64,000 nucleotides of DNA. Source: Bacillus sp. (in: firmicutes). Lineage in GTDB: Bacteria; Bacillota; Bacilli; Bacillales; Bacillaceae. Position numbers and translations under genes: made by a program. Where the stretch lies: the NCBI GenBank assembly GCA_031180805.1, contig JAPSLL010000002.1, forward strand, positions 59,375 through 123,374, read 5' to 3'. The notes beneath the pieces were generated by a model. That model was not told the origin of the DNA. It made no database searches and saw only the letters and a list, made by a program, of their open reading frames with translations. Positions 28,669 to 40,855 of the stretch are shown here, piece after piece; position 1 is the stretch's first letter; every line of letters starts with the position of its first letter.

Positions 28669-28769
28669 TGCCTATTGATTTATAAACGAAACAATTAAAT
28701 TATCTCCCCTACTTTTTTGGAATACTAATCAACCGATAAGATAGTTGCAATATGTCCTTCTACATTATC

Positions 28770-28802
28770 TTGTATAGCAGATTACCATGATTTGCTATAC
28801 AA
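28770..28802. promoter_or_regulatory. Inverted repeat in the bceR promoter region
   Basis: TTGTATAGCA (28770-28779) and TGCTATACAA (28793-28802) are perfect 10-bp inverted repeats separated by 13 bases, ending 38 bases before the chosen bceR start. It could be an operator or a hairpin in the 5' leader; the sequence alone does not decide. Confidence 0.5.
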
Positions 28803-28839
28803 TTTATATATGGATTAAGTAAAGATGTGTGGTGAGATG

Positions 28840-29529
28840 ATGTTTAAACTATTATTAATAGAGGATGATAAAACCCTTTTTGAGGAAGTAAAAGAGAGAT
28901 TAATGAGCTGGTCCTATGATGTATATGGAATTTTAGATTTTAATAAAGTTATGGAGGATTTCACGAAAATTAAACCCGACTTAGTCATTATTGATATTCA
29001 ATTACCAAAGTATGATGGATTTCATTGGTGCCGTATGATTCGTTCTCACTCTAATGTTCCAATCATCTTTCTATCTTCACGGGATCACCCTACAGATATG
29101 GTCATGTCCATGCAGCTTGGAGCAGATGATTTTATTCAAAAGCCATTTCATTTTGATGTTCTTATCGCCAAAATACAGGCAATTCTTCGACGTGTTCATG
29201 ATTATAATAACGAGCCAATCGCAATTAAAAGCTGGTGCGGAGCGACTGTTGATTTTGAACGAAATAGTGTCACTAATGATATTGGAACAGTAGAGCTTAC
29301 AAAAAATGAACTCTTTATTTTAAAACAATTAATTGAAAAGAAAAATACAATTATTAGTCGAGAAGACCTAATTCAAGCACTATGGGATGATGAACGGTTT
29401 GTTAGTGACAATACGTTAACAGTAAATGTAAATCGATTACGAAAAAAATTAGATGAGCTTGGATTAGGAAAATATATTGAAACGAAGGTTGGCCAAGGAT
29501 ATATAGCGAAAGAAGAGAATTTCTTATGA
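28840..29529 (+). CDS. bceR: Response regulator BceR-like
   Basis: A 229-residue OmpR-family regulator. The receiver domain begins MFKLLLIEDDKTLFEE and has the phosphoacceptor in VIIDIQLPKYDGFHW and the lysine in QKPFHFD; the winged-helix output domain contains ELFILKQLIEKKN and DNTLTVNVNRLRKKL. It is strikingly like B. subtilis BceR over the receiver. In-frame ATGs also occur at 28825 and 28837; I prefer 28840 because the domain starts there. It should activate bceAB when peptide antibiotics such as bacitracin are sensed. Confidence 0.9.
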   Translation: MFKLLLIEDDKTLFEEVKERLMSWSYDVYGILDFNKVMEDFTKIKPDLVIIDIQLPKYDGFHWCRMIRSHSNVPIIFLSSRDHPTDMVMSMQLGADDFIQKPFHFDVLIAKIQAILRRVHDYNNEPIAIKSWCGATVDFERNSVTNDIGTVELTKNELFILKQLIEKKNTIISREDLIQALWDDERFVSDNTLTVNVNRLRKKLDELGLGKYIETKVGQGYIAKEENFL

Positions 29530-30530
29530 TAAAGGAATTTATCCTCGAAAGAAAAAGCTGGATACTCCTTTTTATCCTCCAGCAAATTATTATTCTCTTG
29601 ATAAGTTATCTCGATCCAACTATACCGTTTTCATCATTGCTCTATATTGTCTTTTTATCGTTCATAGTTTTTGCCACTTTTCTTACGGTTCGTTACTTTA
29701 AAGAGATAAAGTTTTATAAAAGCTTACAGGATTGGGATAATAGTCTTGATTTAGCTAGCATTGATACAGCAAATACACCCTTTACAAAATTGGTAGTTTC
29801 CCATTTAACAAATCAGACAGAGCAGCTAAAGGAGACTGCCTCACAAAATCAGTTAGCACTAGACCAGGAAAAGGATGAGCTATTATCTTGGATCCATGAG
29901 GTTAAAACACCTTTGACAGCAATGCATTTAATGATTGAACGTTTAGAACCTGGAACCCTTAAGTCACAGCTATTATATGAATGGCTTCGAATCCATCTTC
30001 TGCTTGATCAGCAGCTTCATCAAAAGCGTTCGGCCTTTATAGAAAACGATTTGTACGTAGAAATGGTTGATTTAAAGCAGTTAGTATTTAAAGAGATAAA
30101 AGCATTGCAATCCTGGTGCATTCAAAAAGGTATCGGCTTTGATATTAAGCTTGAAATAAAGGAAGTACTCAGTGACGGTAAATGGCTAGCCTTTATCGTA
30201 AGACAGTTATTAACAAACGCAATTAAATATAGTGATTCGTCTGATATATTGATTCGCAGCTATAGTGAAAAAGAAAAGACTATTTTAGAAATAGTTGATT
30301 ACGGAAGAGGAATAAACCAACAAGACCTACCGCGAATTTTTGATAAAGGATTTACTTCAACAACTAATCATCTTGATCATTCTTCAACAGGAATGGGACT
30401 TTATTTAACAAAAAAAATCGCAAAGCCTTTGCAAATAGATATTAATGTCCAATCCCAAATCAATAAGGGAACAAAGGTAATCTTAACATTTCCAAAGAAA
30501 AACGAATTTGACAATGTAATGAGTATGTGA
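29526..30530 (+). CDS. bceS: Sensor histidine kinase BceS-like
   Basis: A 334-residue kinase, the same length as B. subtilis BceS. Two membrane helices near the N-terminus (about 12-29 and 36-56) are joined by a very short loop, the mark of intramembrane-sensing kinases that take their signal from the partner ABC transporter. The H-box is SWIHEVKTPLTA with His124, and the ATP site contains GRGINQQDLPRIFDKGF and GMGLYLTKKIA. It overlaps bceR by four bases. Confidence 0.92.
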   Translation: MIKEFILERKSWILLFILQQIIILLISYLDPTIPFSSLLYIVFLSFIVFATFLTVRYFKEIKFYKSLQDWDNSLDLASIDTANTPFTKLVVSHLTNQTEQLKETASQNQLALDQEKDELLSWIHEVKTPLTAMHLMIERLEPGTLKSQLLYEWLRIHLLLDQQLHQKRSAFIENDLYVEMVDLKQLVFKEIKALQSWCIQKGIGFDIKLEIKEVLSDGKWLAFIVRQLLTNAIKYSDSSDILIRSYSEKEKTILEIVDYGRGINQQDLPRIFDKGFTSTTNHLDHSSTGMGLYLTKKIAKPLQIDINVQSQINKGTKVILTFPKKNEFDNVMSM

Positions 30531-30600
30531 CAAAAATGTCACATGCTTTTTTCATTTGTTAGGACAATAAAAGGAAATACTCGATTATCCCATTTATAAT
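30526..30600 (+). promoter_or_regulatory. BceR-type operator and -10 box of the bceAB promoter
   Basis: TGACA-AAAA-TGTCA at 30528-30541, within the longer dyad TGTGACAAAAATGTCACA (30526-30543), fits the TNACA-N4-TGTNA pattern described for BceR-like regulators. It overlaps the bceS stop codon. TATAAT at 30595-30600 has no good -35, as expected for an activator-dependent promoter; the operator centre is about 70 bases upstream of the start point. Confidence 0.78.
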
Positions 30601-30705
30601 TAGGATAAATTCAGGTGAATGTGGCATACGGAAAGCGAACTCCTAATAGCAAAAGTGTGCGGACATATTTAGCAAACCTATTATAAAAGGAGTTGGAAAC
30701 TAAAA

Positions 30706-31461
30706 ATGAATATATTAGAAGCTCACAAAATTCATAAAAGCTATGGAAATAAGCTTAATAAGCACGAAGTACTCAAAGGAATTGATTTAACGATTGAACG
30801 TGGAGAATTTGTTAGTATTATGGGTGCGTCTGGCTCCGGAAAGACTACTCTTCTTAATGTTCTCTCATCAATCGATCATTTAAGCCAAGGTTCTATTGTA
30901 ATAGAGGGGAAAGAAATGACAAGGATGAAGGAGAAGCAGCTAGCAGAATTCCGTAAACAGCACCTTGGCTTTATCTTCCAGGATTATAATCTGTTAGATA
31001 CTCTCACTGTAAAGGAAAATATTTTATTACCTTTATCAATTACAAAAACCCCCAAAAAAATAGCTGAAGAAAAATTTCAAGGGCTAGCAAATGAGCTAGG
31101 CATCTACGATTTAAAGGATAAATATCCGAGCGAAATATCTGGAGGACAAAAGCAACGGACTTCTGCAGCTAGGGCATTCATCCATGAGCCTAGCATTATC
31201 TTCGCTGATGAACCAACAGGTGCCCTTGACTCAAAGTCAGCTTCCGACCTTTTAAACAAGCTAAGTGAATTAAATCAAAAACGGAAAGCAACGATTATTA
31301 TGGTAACACATGACCCTGTTGCCGCGAGCTATTGCAGCCGAGTCATTTTTATTAAAGATGGGCAAATTTACACGCAATTAAATAAAGGTAACCAAGAAAG
31401 ACAGATTTTTTTCCAGGATATTATGAAAACACAAGGTGTCTTAGGTGGGGTTAAAGCATGA
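30706..31461 (+). CDS. bceA: Peptide-antibiotic resistance ABC transporter ATPase BceA-like
   Basis: A 251-residue MacB/LolD-type ATPase with Walker [10 protein letters not shown], signature [14 protein letters not shown], Walker [14 protein letters not shown] and switch TMVTHDP-like [18 protein letters not shown] stands about a dozen bases before the ATG. With BceB it detaches bacitracin-like peptides from lipid II-cycle targets, and also serves as the sensor for BceS. Confidence 0.93.
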   Translation: MNILEAHKIHKSYGNKLNKHEVLKGIDLTIERGEFVSIMGASGSGKTTLLNVLSSIDHLSQGSIVIEGKEMTRMKEKQLAEFRKQHLGFIFQDYNLLDTLTVKENILLPLSITKTPKKIAEEKFQGLANELGIYDLKDKYPSEISGGQKQRTSAARAFIHEPSIIFADEPTGALDSKSASDLLNKLSELNQKRKATIIMVTHDPVAASYCSRVIFIKDGQIYTQLNKGNQERQIFFQDIMKTQGVLGGVKA

Positions 31462-33398
31462 ACATCAATCAGCTTATCATCCGAAATCTGAAAAAAAATC
31501 TAAAAAATTATTTCTTATATGTTTTTGCGTTAATTTTTAGTGTTGCCTTGTATTTTTCTTTTGTTACATTGCAATATGACCCATCGATGGATGAAGTGGA
31601 AGGTTCAATTAAAGGTGCAGCCTCGATTCGTGCTGCATCAGTATTACTTGTTGTTATTGTTTCGGTTTTCCTCTTATACGCTAATACGATTTTCATTAAA
31701 AGGCGAAGTAAGGAAATTGGTTTATTCCAATTAATTGGAATGACAAAAAATAAAATCTTCCGCATTTTAACGGTGGAAAATTTCATTTTATATTTTAGTT
31801 CATTATTAATTGGGATTATCGTCGGCTTTTCGGTATCAAAGCTAATTCTAATGATTTTATTTAAAATTATTGAAGTTAAGGAACTTGCAAGCTTACACTT
31901 TTCTAGCCCGGCATTCATCCAAACATTAATCGTTTTTCTCTTTATCTACTTTTTTATTATGATGATGAATTACGGATTTATAAAAAGGCAAACTATCTTG
32001 TCCTTATTTAAAGTAACATCATCAACTGAAGATAAAGTGAAAAAAATATCCTTTTTAGAAATGACGCTTGGCTTAATTGGTTTAATTTTAATTTTGTTAG
32101 GTTACTATGTATCTTCAAGACTTTTTGATGGAGACTATACATCGATTAATAAACTATTCCTCGCTATGATTTTTATTCTTGGAACAGTTATCATTGGGAC
32201 TTACCTGTTTTATAAAGGGTCTGTTAGCTTTCTCGCAAATATAATAAGAAAAAGCAAAGGTGGCTATTTGAATATTAAAGAGGTATTATCGCTATCCTCT
32301 ATCATGTTTCGGATGAAATCAAATGCCTTATTGTTAACGATTATTACAACGGTATCAGCATTAGCAATTGGTCTATTATCGCTAAGCTACATCTCCTATT
32401 ATTCAGCAGAAAAATCGGCAAAAGACAATGTACCATCACATTTCGCCCTATCTAGTCATGAGGATGCTAATAGCTTTAAAAATCTATTACAGAAAAATAA
32501 CATTGCCTTCTCTGAAAAGGTAATTAATGTTATTCAAGTTGATGTTGATATAAAGGATATTTCAGATATAAATTCAGGTGGAGTGAACTTTGACACAAAT
32601 AAAATGACGCTCCCTGTTATTAGTGATAAGGTAGTTGAGCATATCAATGTCTCTGACAAAGAGACAATCTTTACTGGTTATAATGACTTTATGCAAAGGT
32701 TTATAACGTTAAAAAATTCAGGCGAAGTAACATTCATTGGTCTTAAGGGAGAAATTCCACAAACCTTCCTTGGACTTGAGAAGGGGTATATTATTCCATA
32801 CTCTTTTACAAATGGAGGTCTACCGATTGCCATTGTTGATGAAAAGACATTTGAGCGCTTAAAGACAGATATAAATCCTGAGATTCAACTAGATACATCT
32901 CTTTATATCGGCATTGATATTAAGGATGAAAAAGAGTTAGAAAATGCCGACAAGCTATTTAATGAACCAGCGTATACAGCTACTGCTTCATCACAGCTTG
33001 AAATGAGTAAAAATCAAAAAAGCAACATGGGTCTCATCATGTTCATCGTTGCCTTTTTAGGGTTAGCCTTTCTTATTACATCTGGGTGTATCTTATACTT
33101 TAAACAGATGGATGAAAGTGAAGAAGAAAAAGGAAACTATACGATTTTAAGAAAGCTAGGCTTTACTCAAGGCGATTTAATCAAAGGTATTCAATTAAAG
33201 CAAATCTATAATTTTGGTATCCCTTTAGTTATCGGTTTGTTTCATAGCTATTTCGCAGTGCAATCCGGTTGGTTTTTATTCGGTACAGAGGTATGGGCAC
33301 CAATGATCATCGTCATGGTCGTGTACACGATGTTATATTCGATATTTGGCATATTGTCTGTTCTGTATTATAAACGTGTCATTAAAGAAGCATTGTAA
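31458..33398 (+). CDS. bceB: Peptide-antibiotic resistance ABC permease BceB-like
   Basis: A 646-residue permease, the same size as B. subtilis BceB. Ten membrane helices are expected; an extracellular domain of about 200 residues (about 315-520) lies between helices 7 and 8 and is where such transporters recognise their peptide. [27 protein letters not shown] is the FtsX-like coupling segment. It overlaps bceA by four bases. Confidence 0.93.
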   Translation: MNINQLIIRNLKKNLKNYFLYVFALIFSVALYFSFVTLQYDPSMDEVEGSIKGAASIRAASVLLVVIVSVFLLYANTIFIKRRSKEIGLFQLIGMTKNKIFRILTVENFILYFSSLLIGIIVGFSVSKLILMILFKIIEVKELASLHFSSPAFIQTLIVFLFIYFFIMMMNYGFIKRQTILSLFKVTSSTEDKVKKISFLEMTLGLIGLILILLGYYVSSRLFDGDYTSINKLFLAMIFILGTVIIGTYLFYKGSVSFLANIIRKSKGGYLNIKEVLSLSSIMFRMKSNALLLTIITTVSALAIGLLSLSYISYYSAEKSAKDNVPSHFALSSHEDANSFKNLLQKNNIAFSEKVINVIQVDVDIKDISDINSGGVNFDTNKMTLPVISDKVVEHINVSDKETIFTGYNDFMQRFITLKNSGEVTFIGLKGEIPQTFLGLEKGYIIPYSFTNGGLPIAIVDEKTFERLKTDINPEIQLDTSLYIGIDIKDEKELENADKLFNEPAYTATASSQLEMSKNQKSNMGLIMFIVAFLGLAFLITSGCILYFKQMDESEEEKGNYTILRKLGFTQGDLIKGIQLKQIYNFGIPLVIGLFHSYFAVQSGWFLFGTEVWAPMIIVMVVYTMLYSIFGILSVLYYKRVIKEAL

Positions 33399-33404
33399 TC
33401 TAAG

Positions 33405-33434
33405 AAAGCTCCTATTTGATTAGGAGCTTTTTTA
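33405..33434 (+). terminator. Terminator after bceB
   Basis: AAGCTCCTA and TAGGAGCTT pair around a TTTGAT loop, followed by TTTTT. Confidence 0.9.
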
Positions 33435-33548
33435 TTATGTCTATGTAAACAAAACCACCATTTTTTATTATGTAAGTGGTATCATGGTTATTAATAGTTT
33501 TGTAAAACTGCAGTTGGGATAAGTATTCAATTAAAGGGGTTTTATTCA

Positions 33549-33774
33549 TGAACCGAACCATAACATCTTGTTACGTAATCATGTAAAGGTAATTGGTAAT
33601 GGTAAAAGGCAAATGATTTTCGCTCCAGGTTTTGGTTGTGACCAACGTGTATGGAATTTTGTTACTAAAGCTTTTATAGACGAGTACCAACTTATTTTAT
33701 TCGTTTATGTCGGTTCCGGAAATTCTGATTTAACGGCATATGATGAGAAGAGATACAGTACACTTAAAGGGTAG
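33549..33774 (+). pseudogene. rsbQ: Remnant of rsbQ (alpha/beta hydrolase, sigma-B energy-stress pathway)
   Basis: Codons from 33568 encode [20 protein letters not shown] followed by [15 protein letters not shown] and ending RYSTLKG: the first quarter of RsbQ, clearly recognisable. An ATG at 33549 that would have been the start is one base out of frame, the expected oxyanion HG has become PG, and stop codons TAG TAA follow at once. The remaining 200 or so residues are missing. Confidence 0.88.
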
Positions 33775-33830
33775 TAACGATGTCACTTCATTCCCTAAGT
33801 CAGAGAGTGAGTTTAAAAGGATTTACACTT

Positions 33831-34279
33831 GAAAATGTTATATTAGATTGGATAACTACCTTCATACTTTGTTTCTAAACAATGAAGAAGGAAGGCATTA
33901 TTGTACCGCTATTTATCTTGAGATCAATACAGAACAAAAAGTAATTCATTATATAAATGCAGGACATCCTCCTGGCTTATGGCAAGAGATCGATGGAATA
34001 CAACTAGGCTTACATTCTACAAATCCACCGATCGGCACTTTTGAAGGAATTATATTTAAATCAAAAAGATTTACTTATTCAAGAGGAGACAGGCTACTGC
34101 TCTATACAGACGGTGTGACAGAACCGTTAGACTCCACTCATTTAAGTATATTAATGGAGAACAATCGGTCGGCACCTCTTTTAAACCTAAAAGGGAAAAT
34201 AGCCCAAACACTTGATAATTTAGTAATAGATAATCGTAAAAGTGATGATCAATGCTTTATTTTAATCGATTTAAAATAA
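33831..34279 (+). pseudogene. rsbP: Remnant of rsbP (PP2C phosphatase, sigma-B energy-stress pathway)
   Basis: From 33848 the frame encodes the last 140 or so residues of a SpoIIE/PP2C phosphatase: HYCTAIYLEINTEQKVIHYINAGHPPG and SRGDRLLLYTDGVTEPLD, with the metal-binding DG of the C-terminal half. The PAS sensor domain, coiled coil and first half of the phosphatase are gone. A TGA at 33830 blocks the frame upstream. With the rsbQ remnant 70 bases away, one internal deletion of about 1.3 kb best explains the locus. Confidence 0.85.
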
Positions 34280-34293
34280 AGCATTGACCCATT

Positions 34294-35316
34294 TCATAAT
34301 GTTTTTGTTAAAGATGAATTTGCCATTTTATTTGATTTTGCTTTTCTTATTCCTTTTGCCGCTTCTATCCCAGCAAATAAAATATAAGTGAAAATTGCCA
34401 CCGATAAAGTCCATTTCTCCCAACTAGCTCCTAATGATAACACCTCTGTCATATAATCCTTGAATTCCGGAAGAACCAAGCGAGGATTAGTAATAATAAT
34501 CACAAAAGCAATTGATGATATAAATTGGTAACAACAATTAAATACCGCTAATTTTTTCGTCCAATGCCGTGTGATATATTTCCAAATTGAATTTGCTAGT
34601 TCTAATCCAATCACTACTGCTACTAATGGCCAATAAGCATGCAAAACGTCTTGATTAAACGTTGGTGTAACAAACACTAATCCTTCTGGACCTTTTTCAT
34701 AAATCCCAACAAGGCTTGAAGCACTAAAGAAGACGATTGCCCATATGGCGGTCCAGAGCAGACCACCGAATACTTCAAAGCTTGAAATCCTTTTCTCATT
34801 ATCTATATATGGAACCAACTCTAAATCATCTGGTGTCCACTCTTTTCCTGTCATCAGCGAATTTTTATGAACTGGGTCAACTCTTTCGATAATTGCAAAA
34901 ACGACTGTTAGCCAAAAGAAGGTTTGAATAGCCGTTCCTATCATCCTCCATATTCCTAATCCAATTACATCTAAAATGACATTCAATACAGCCTCTTTAC
35001 CGTCATAAGAAACAATATGGTCCGTTATAACGACTGTTAAGGCTACAAACGCTGCAATAGGCAAAATCATTTTTAGTAAATTTAGATAGATCCCATAATA
35101 AGCTGGGCCAATTAAAGATCTGGGCTTATCAAGATAATTATTTGCTAACTTTGCTGGGTTTCCCAATTTCTTTAAGACCGCTTTGACTTCCTTCTCCGTA
35201 TAGTCATCCGGAAGCATATCTTCAATTGTCGATCGCAATTCTAAAGCAATATCCTCACGGCTCTTGTCAGGCAACCTTTTTGTCACCTCTTGAATATAAA
35301 GGTCAATCATCTTCAT
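34294..35316 (-). CDS. Membrane protein with N-terminal HAAS signalling domain
   Basis: A 340-residue protein. The first 65 residues (IDLYIQEVTKRLPDKSREDIALELRS and DYTEKEVKAVLKKLGNPAKLANNY) form the HAAS helical domain, commonly fused or adjacent to PadR-type regulators; six or so membrane helices follow. It overlaps the PadR gene by four bases. The function is unknown, but the pair is a recurrent one-component regulator plus target membrane protein. Confidence 0.82.
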   Translation of the reverse strand: MKMIDLYIQEVTKRLPDKSREDIALELRSTIEDMLPDDYTEKEVKAVLKKLGNPAKLANNYLDKPRSLIGPAYYGIYLNLLKMILPIAAFVALTVVITDHIVSYDGKEAVLNVILDVIGLGIWRMIGTAIQTFFWLTVVFAIIERVDPVHKNSLMTGKEWTPDDLELVPYIDNEKRISSFEVFGGLLWTAIWAIVFFSASSLVGIYEKGPEGLVFVTPTFNQDVLHAYWPLVAVVIGLELANSIWKYITRHWTKKLAVFNCCYQFISSIAFVIIITNPRLVLPEFKDYMTEVLSLGASWEKWTLSVAIFTYILFAGIEAAKGIRKAKSNKMANSSLTKTL

Positions 35317-35651
35317 GAACCATCTTCCCCTCTTAAAAGATTGTAAAGCTCTTCAGACATCTTTTCCCACTCCAACTTTAGCTGCGCTAATACCTCAATA
35401 CCTAGCTCACTTAAAACATAATATCTTCTTGGCCGTGTTTCTGTAGTATCCCAGCTGCTTGTGACAAGCTCCTGTTTTTCTAGCCTTCTGAGCAATGGAT
35501 ATAAGGTGCTTTGTTCTATTGATATCCCGCTTTCCTCTAATAATTGAACAAGTGAATATCCATATTGCGGTGTCTTTAATTGGCTTAAAACAGCGAGGGT
35601 TAAGGTTCCTCTTCTTAATTCTGTCGTAAGTGAATGAAGAATTTCCTCCAC
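35313..35651 (-). CDS. PadR-family transcriptional regulator
   Basis: A 112-residue regulator: winged helix LRRGTLTLAVLSQLKTPQYGYSLVQLLEESGISIEQSTLYPLLRRLEKQELV-type sequence and a C-terminal dimerisation helix (SELGIEVLAQLKLEWEKMSEEL). The start is GTG 35651 after GGAGGTG. It probably represses its own operon; dyads occur upstream. Confidence 0.9.
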   Translation of the reverse strand: MEEILHSLTTELRRGTLTLAVLSQLKTPQYGYSLVQLLEESGISIEQSTLYPLLRRLEKQELVTSSWDTTETRPRRYYVLSELGIEVLAQLKLEWEKMSEELYNLLRGEDGS

Positions 35652-35686
35652 TGATGCACCTCCATTATTATCTGATTTATATTATT

Positions 35687-35716
35687 GTATATCGTATACT
35701 ATGCATCATACAGTAT
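35687..35716. promoter_or_regulatory. Dyads upstream of the PadR gene, putative operator
   Basis: GTATATCGTATAC (35687-35699) is a perfect 5+3+5 dyad, and ATACT...AGTAT (35696-35716) overlaps it. The location immediately upstream of the PadR-type gene suggests autoregulation. Confidence 0.5.
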
Positions 35717-35765
35717 TATTGTGAAGAAAGCAATTGTACTTTTGTATTATTTTCCAAAAATATAT

Positions 35766-35802
35766 AAAAAGGGAGGAAAAAATCATAAAGACCCCTCCTC
35801 CC
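35766..35802 (-). terminator. Terminator of the gan operon
   Basis: On the minus strand GGGAGG pairs with CCTCCC around a 20-base loop and is followed by TTTTTATATA, ten bases after the ganB stop. Confidence 0.8.
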
Positions 35803-35811
35803 ACTCTAAAT

Positions 35812-38616
<2,805 letters not shown>

Positions 38617-38705
38617 TTAAACTGTACAGAATCGTAAGAGGATGAGAGGGTTTGTCCATTTTGACAATCCTCTTTTACCATGATGCTAGTACTTATAATT
38701 AATTA

Positions 38706-38740
38706 TCTCCTCCTGTACAAGTTTTTTGTACAGAAGGAGA
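38706..38740 (-). terminator. Intercistronic hairpin between ganA and ganB
   Basis: TCTCCTCCTGTACAA and TTGTACAGAAGGAGA form a 15-bp stem with one mismatch and a five-base loop, ten bases after the ganA stop. The minus-strand flank TAATTAATTATAA lacks a T-run. It may attenuate readthrough or protect the upstream mRNA. Confidence 0.68.
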
Positions 38741-38750
38741 CCCGAAGTAA

Positions 38751-40814
38751 TTAATCTCTCTTTTTCTCGACAATTCTTACTTCATATTCTTTTAATACTA
38801 GCTCTCCAGATAATTCATCCCCTGTTACTAAATCACGTACAGTGTCAGAGAATGTAACAGGTTGATTTTCTTCTGTGAAATTCATAATGAATATATAATC
38901 TTTCTCAGTATCCTGTCTTACTTGAACAGACACACCTTTGCCATGGTCAACGTTGTAAACAGGCTTTAATGATAACTCATCGATTAATTGTTGATAAAAA
39001 TCTCGATGGAAGTGATCATTTAAGCGAGCACCAATATAATAGGCCTTTCCCTTCTCAAACTTGTTACTCGTAATAGCTGGAGTGTTCGCATAGAAATCCT
39101 GCTTATAAATGCCCTCTACATTTGCTCCACCTACTTCAATCACTGTTGCATAATCCTTTAATAGATAGCTTTCATTCTTAAATGTGACGTAATTCTCATC
39201 CTTTGGATAAAGAGTATCAGTTTCTACAGGATTGATACCGAATATTTCTTGAAGGTCTTGATGCCAGCCACCAGTATATGTTAAGTCATTTTCGTCTACA
39301 AGACCGCTAATATATGTCATAACTAGCCTTCCACCATTCGCTACAAATGATTTTAATCGGGCGATTGTCTCTTCGCTTACTAAATAAAGCATAGGAACGA
39401 TTAATAGCTTATATGATGAAAAATCTTGTTCCTTTGTAATGACATCAACTGGTATATCCTTTTCCCAGAATGGGCGATAATGCTGGTGCAACGTTTGTGG
39501 ATATCGCTTTGTATCTAAGCCAAAGCCTTGTGCATCATTAATTGCCCAGTTGCTTTCCCAATCGTAAAGTATCGCCACATCTGATGTTCGATTCGTTCCA
39601 ACTACATCAGATAGCTTTTCTAATGTTTCTCCAACCTTTGCAACCTCTTTAAAAACTCGATTTTCAGAACTATTATCATGATCGACTACTGCACCATGGA
39701 ATTTTTCTGAAGAGCCACGGGATTTTCGCCATTGGAAATAAAGAATACTGTCAGATCCATGTGCGACCATTTGCATGGAAGATAGTAGGTGCATCCCCGG
39801 GCGTTTTGCCTTATTAACTTGATGCCAGTTAACAGCACTAGGTGTTGATTCCATTAATAAAAACGGTTGTTGCTTCAAACTACGATAAAGATCATCAATA
39901 AATCCTACCTTCATTGCTAAATCAGCAGTCGTTTCCCAATCATTGTGCCAAGCTGGATATGCGTCCCAGCTAATTACATCTAGATGCTTAGCAAATTTGC
40001 TATAATCTAACGATTGGAACGGAATTAAATCATTCGTATCTGCCATGAAGTTTGTTGTAATCGGAACATTTGGTGTTAATTCCTTAATTGGAACAATTTC
40101 ATTTTCAAAGAAAGAAATTGTCTGATCGGTAACAAAGCGACGCCAATCTAAATTATGACCATGTACTGCATTCTCTCCAATCGGAGATGGCGATTCAATT
40201 TGTGACCAATCACTGAAAGTATGGCTCCAAAATGGTGTCCACCAAGCCTTGTTTAAGGCATCTAAGTCATTGTTATACTTCTCCTTTAGCCAGCCTCTAA
40301 ATGCTTGCTGACATTTATCACAATGACACTCACCGCTATATTCATTCGAAATATGCCACATTAAAAGGGCAGGGTGCTGACCATATCTTTCTGCTAGCTT
40401 ACGATTTATTTGCTGTGTCTTTTCTCTGTACACTTCAGATGTAAAGCAGTGATTATGTCTTCCACCGTGCAATTGCTTCATTCTATGCCCATTTGTGCGT
40501 AACACTTCTGGATATTTCTGTGACATCCAAGCAGGACGGGCACCGCTTGGCGTCGCTAAAATAACCCGTCCACCAATTTTATGGATATTCTCAATGACTT
40601 CATCCAGCCATTCAAATTGGTAGACACCTTCTTGTGGCTCAAGAGCACTCCAAGCAAATATCCCCACCGAAAATGTGTTTGTATGTGATAATTTCATTAA
40701 TTTGATGTCATCTGCTAAAATATCTGGTCGATCTAACCATTGATCAGGGTTGTAATCTCCACCATGGAGCATAAATTTTGCATTCGTTACATATGTTTTT
40801 TCTCGTTTTGACAT
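38751..40814 (-). CDS. ganA: GH42 beta-galactosidase GanA
   Basis: A 687-residue cytoplasmic enzyme, the same length as B. subtilis GanA, releasing galactose from imported galacto-oligosaccharides. It has no signal peptide. GH42 signatures are GGDYNPDQW at the N-terminus, acid/base E158 in HISNEYSGECHCDKC, whose cysteines form the structural zinc site, and nucleophile E322 in LLMESTPSAVNW. A trimerisation Rossmann-like domain (about 390-610) follows. GGGAGAG precedes the ATG. Confidence 0.95.
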   Translation of the reverse strand: MSKREKTYVTNAKFMLHGGDYNPDQWLDRPDILADDIKLMKLSHTNTFSVGIFAWSALEPQEGVYQFEWLDEVIENIHKIGGRVILATPSGARPAWMSQKYPEVLRTNGHRMKQLHGGRHNHCFTSEVYREKTQQINRKLAERYGQHPALLMWHISNEYSGECHCDKCQQAFRGWLKEKYNNDLDALNKAWWTPFWSHTFSDWSQIESPSPIGENAVHGHNLDWRRFVTDQTISFFENEIVPIKELTPNVPITTNFMADTNDLIPFQSLDYSKFAKHLDVISWDAYPAWHNDWETTADLAMKVGFIDDLYRSLKQQPFLLMESTPSAVNWHQVNKAKRPGMHLLSSMQMVAHGSDSILYFQWRKSRGSSEKFHGAVVDHDNSSENRVFKEVAKVGETLEKLSDVVGTNRTSDVAILYDWESNWAINDAQGFGLDTKRYPQTLHQHYRPFWEKDIPVDVITKEQDFSSYKLLIVPMLYLVSEETIARLKSFVANGGRLVMTYISGLVDENDLTYTGGWHQDLQEIFGINPVETDTLYPKDENYVTFKNESYLLKDYATVIEVGGANVEGIYKQDFYANTPAITSNKFEKGKAYYIGARLNDHFHRDFYQQLIDELSLKPVYNVDHGKGVSVQVRQDTEKDYIFIMNFTEENQPVTFSDTVRDLVTGDELSGELVLKEYEVRIVEKKRD

Positions 40815-40855
40815 AGTTCTCTCCCTTATCTGTTTGTCCTACTAATTATCTAAAA

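Noticed and set aside
17910-33398. Genomic island spanning the sigY, copper and bce blocks
   Set aside because: Base composition and codon use look uniform with the neighbours, and there is no integrase, tRNA or direct-repeat boundary.
33781-33870. Short ORF starting ATGTCACTTCATTCC between the rsbQ and rsbP remnants
   Set aside because: About 30 codons with no ribosome site; it bridges the deletion scar and does not match either parent.
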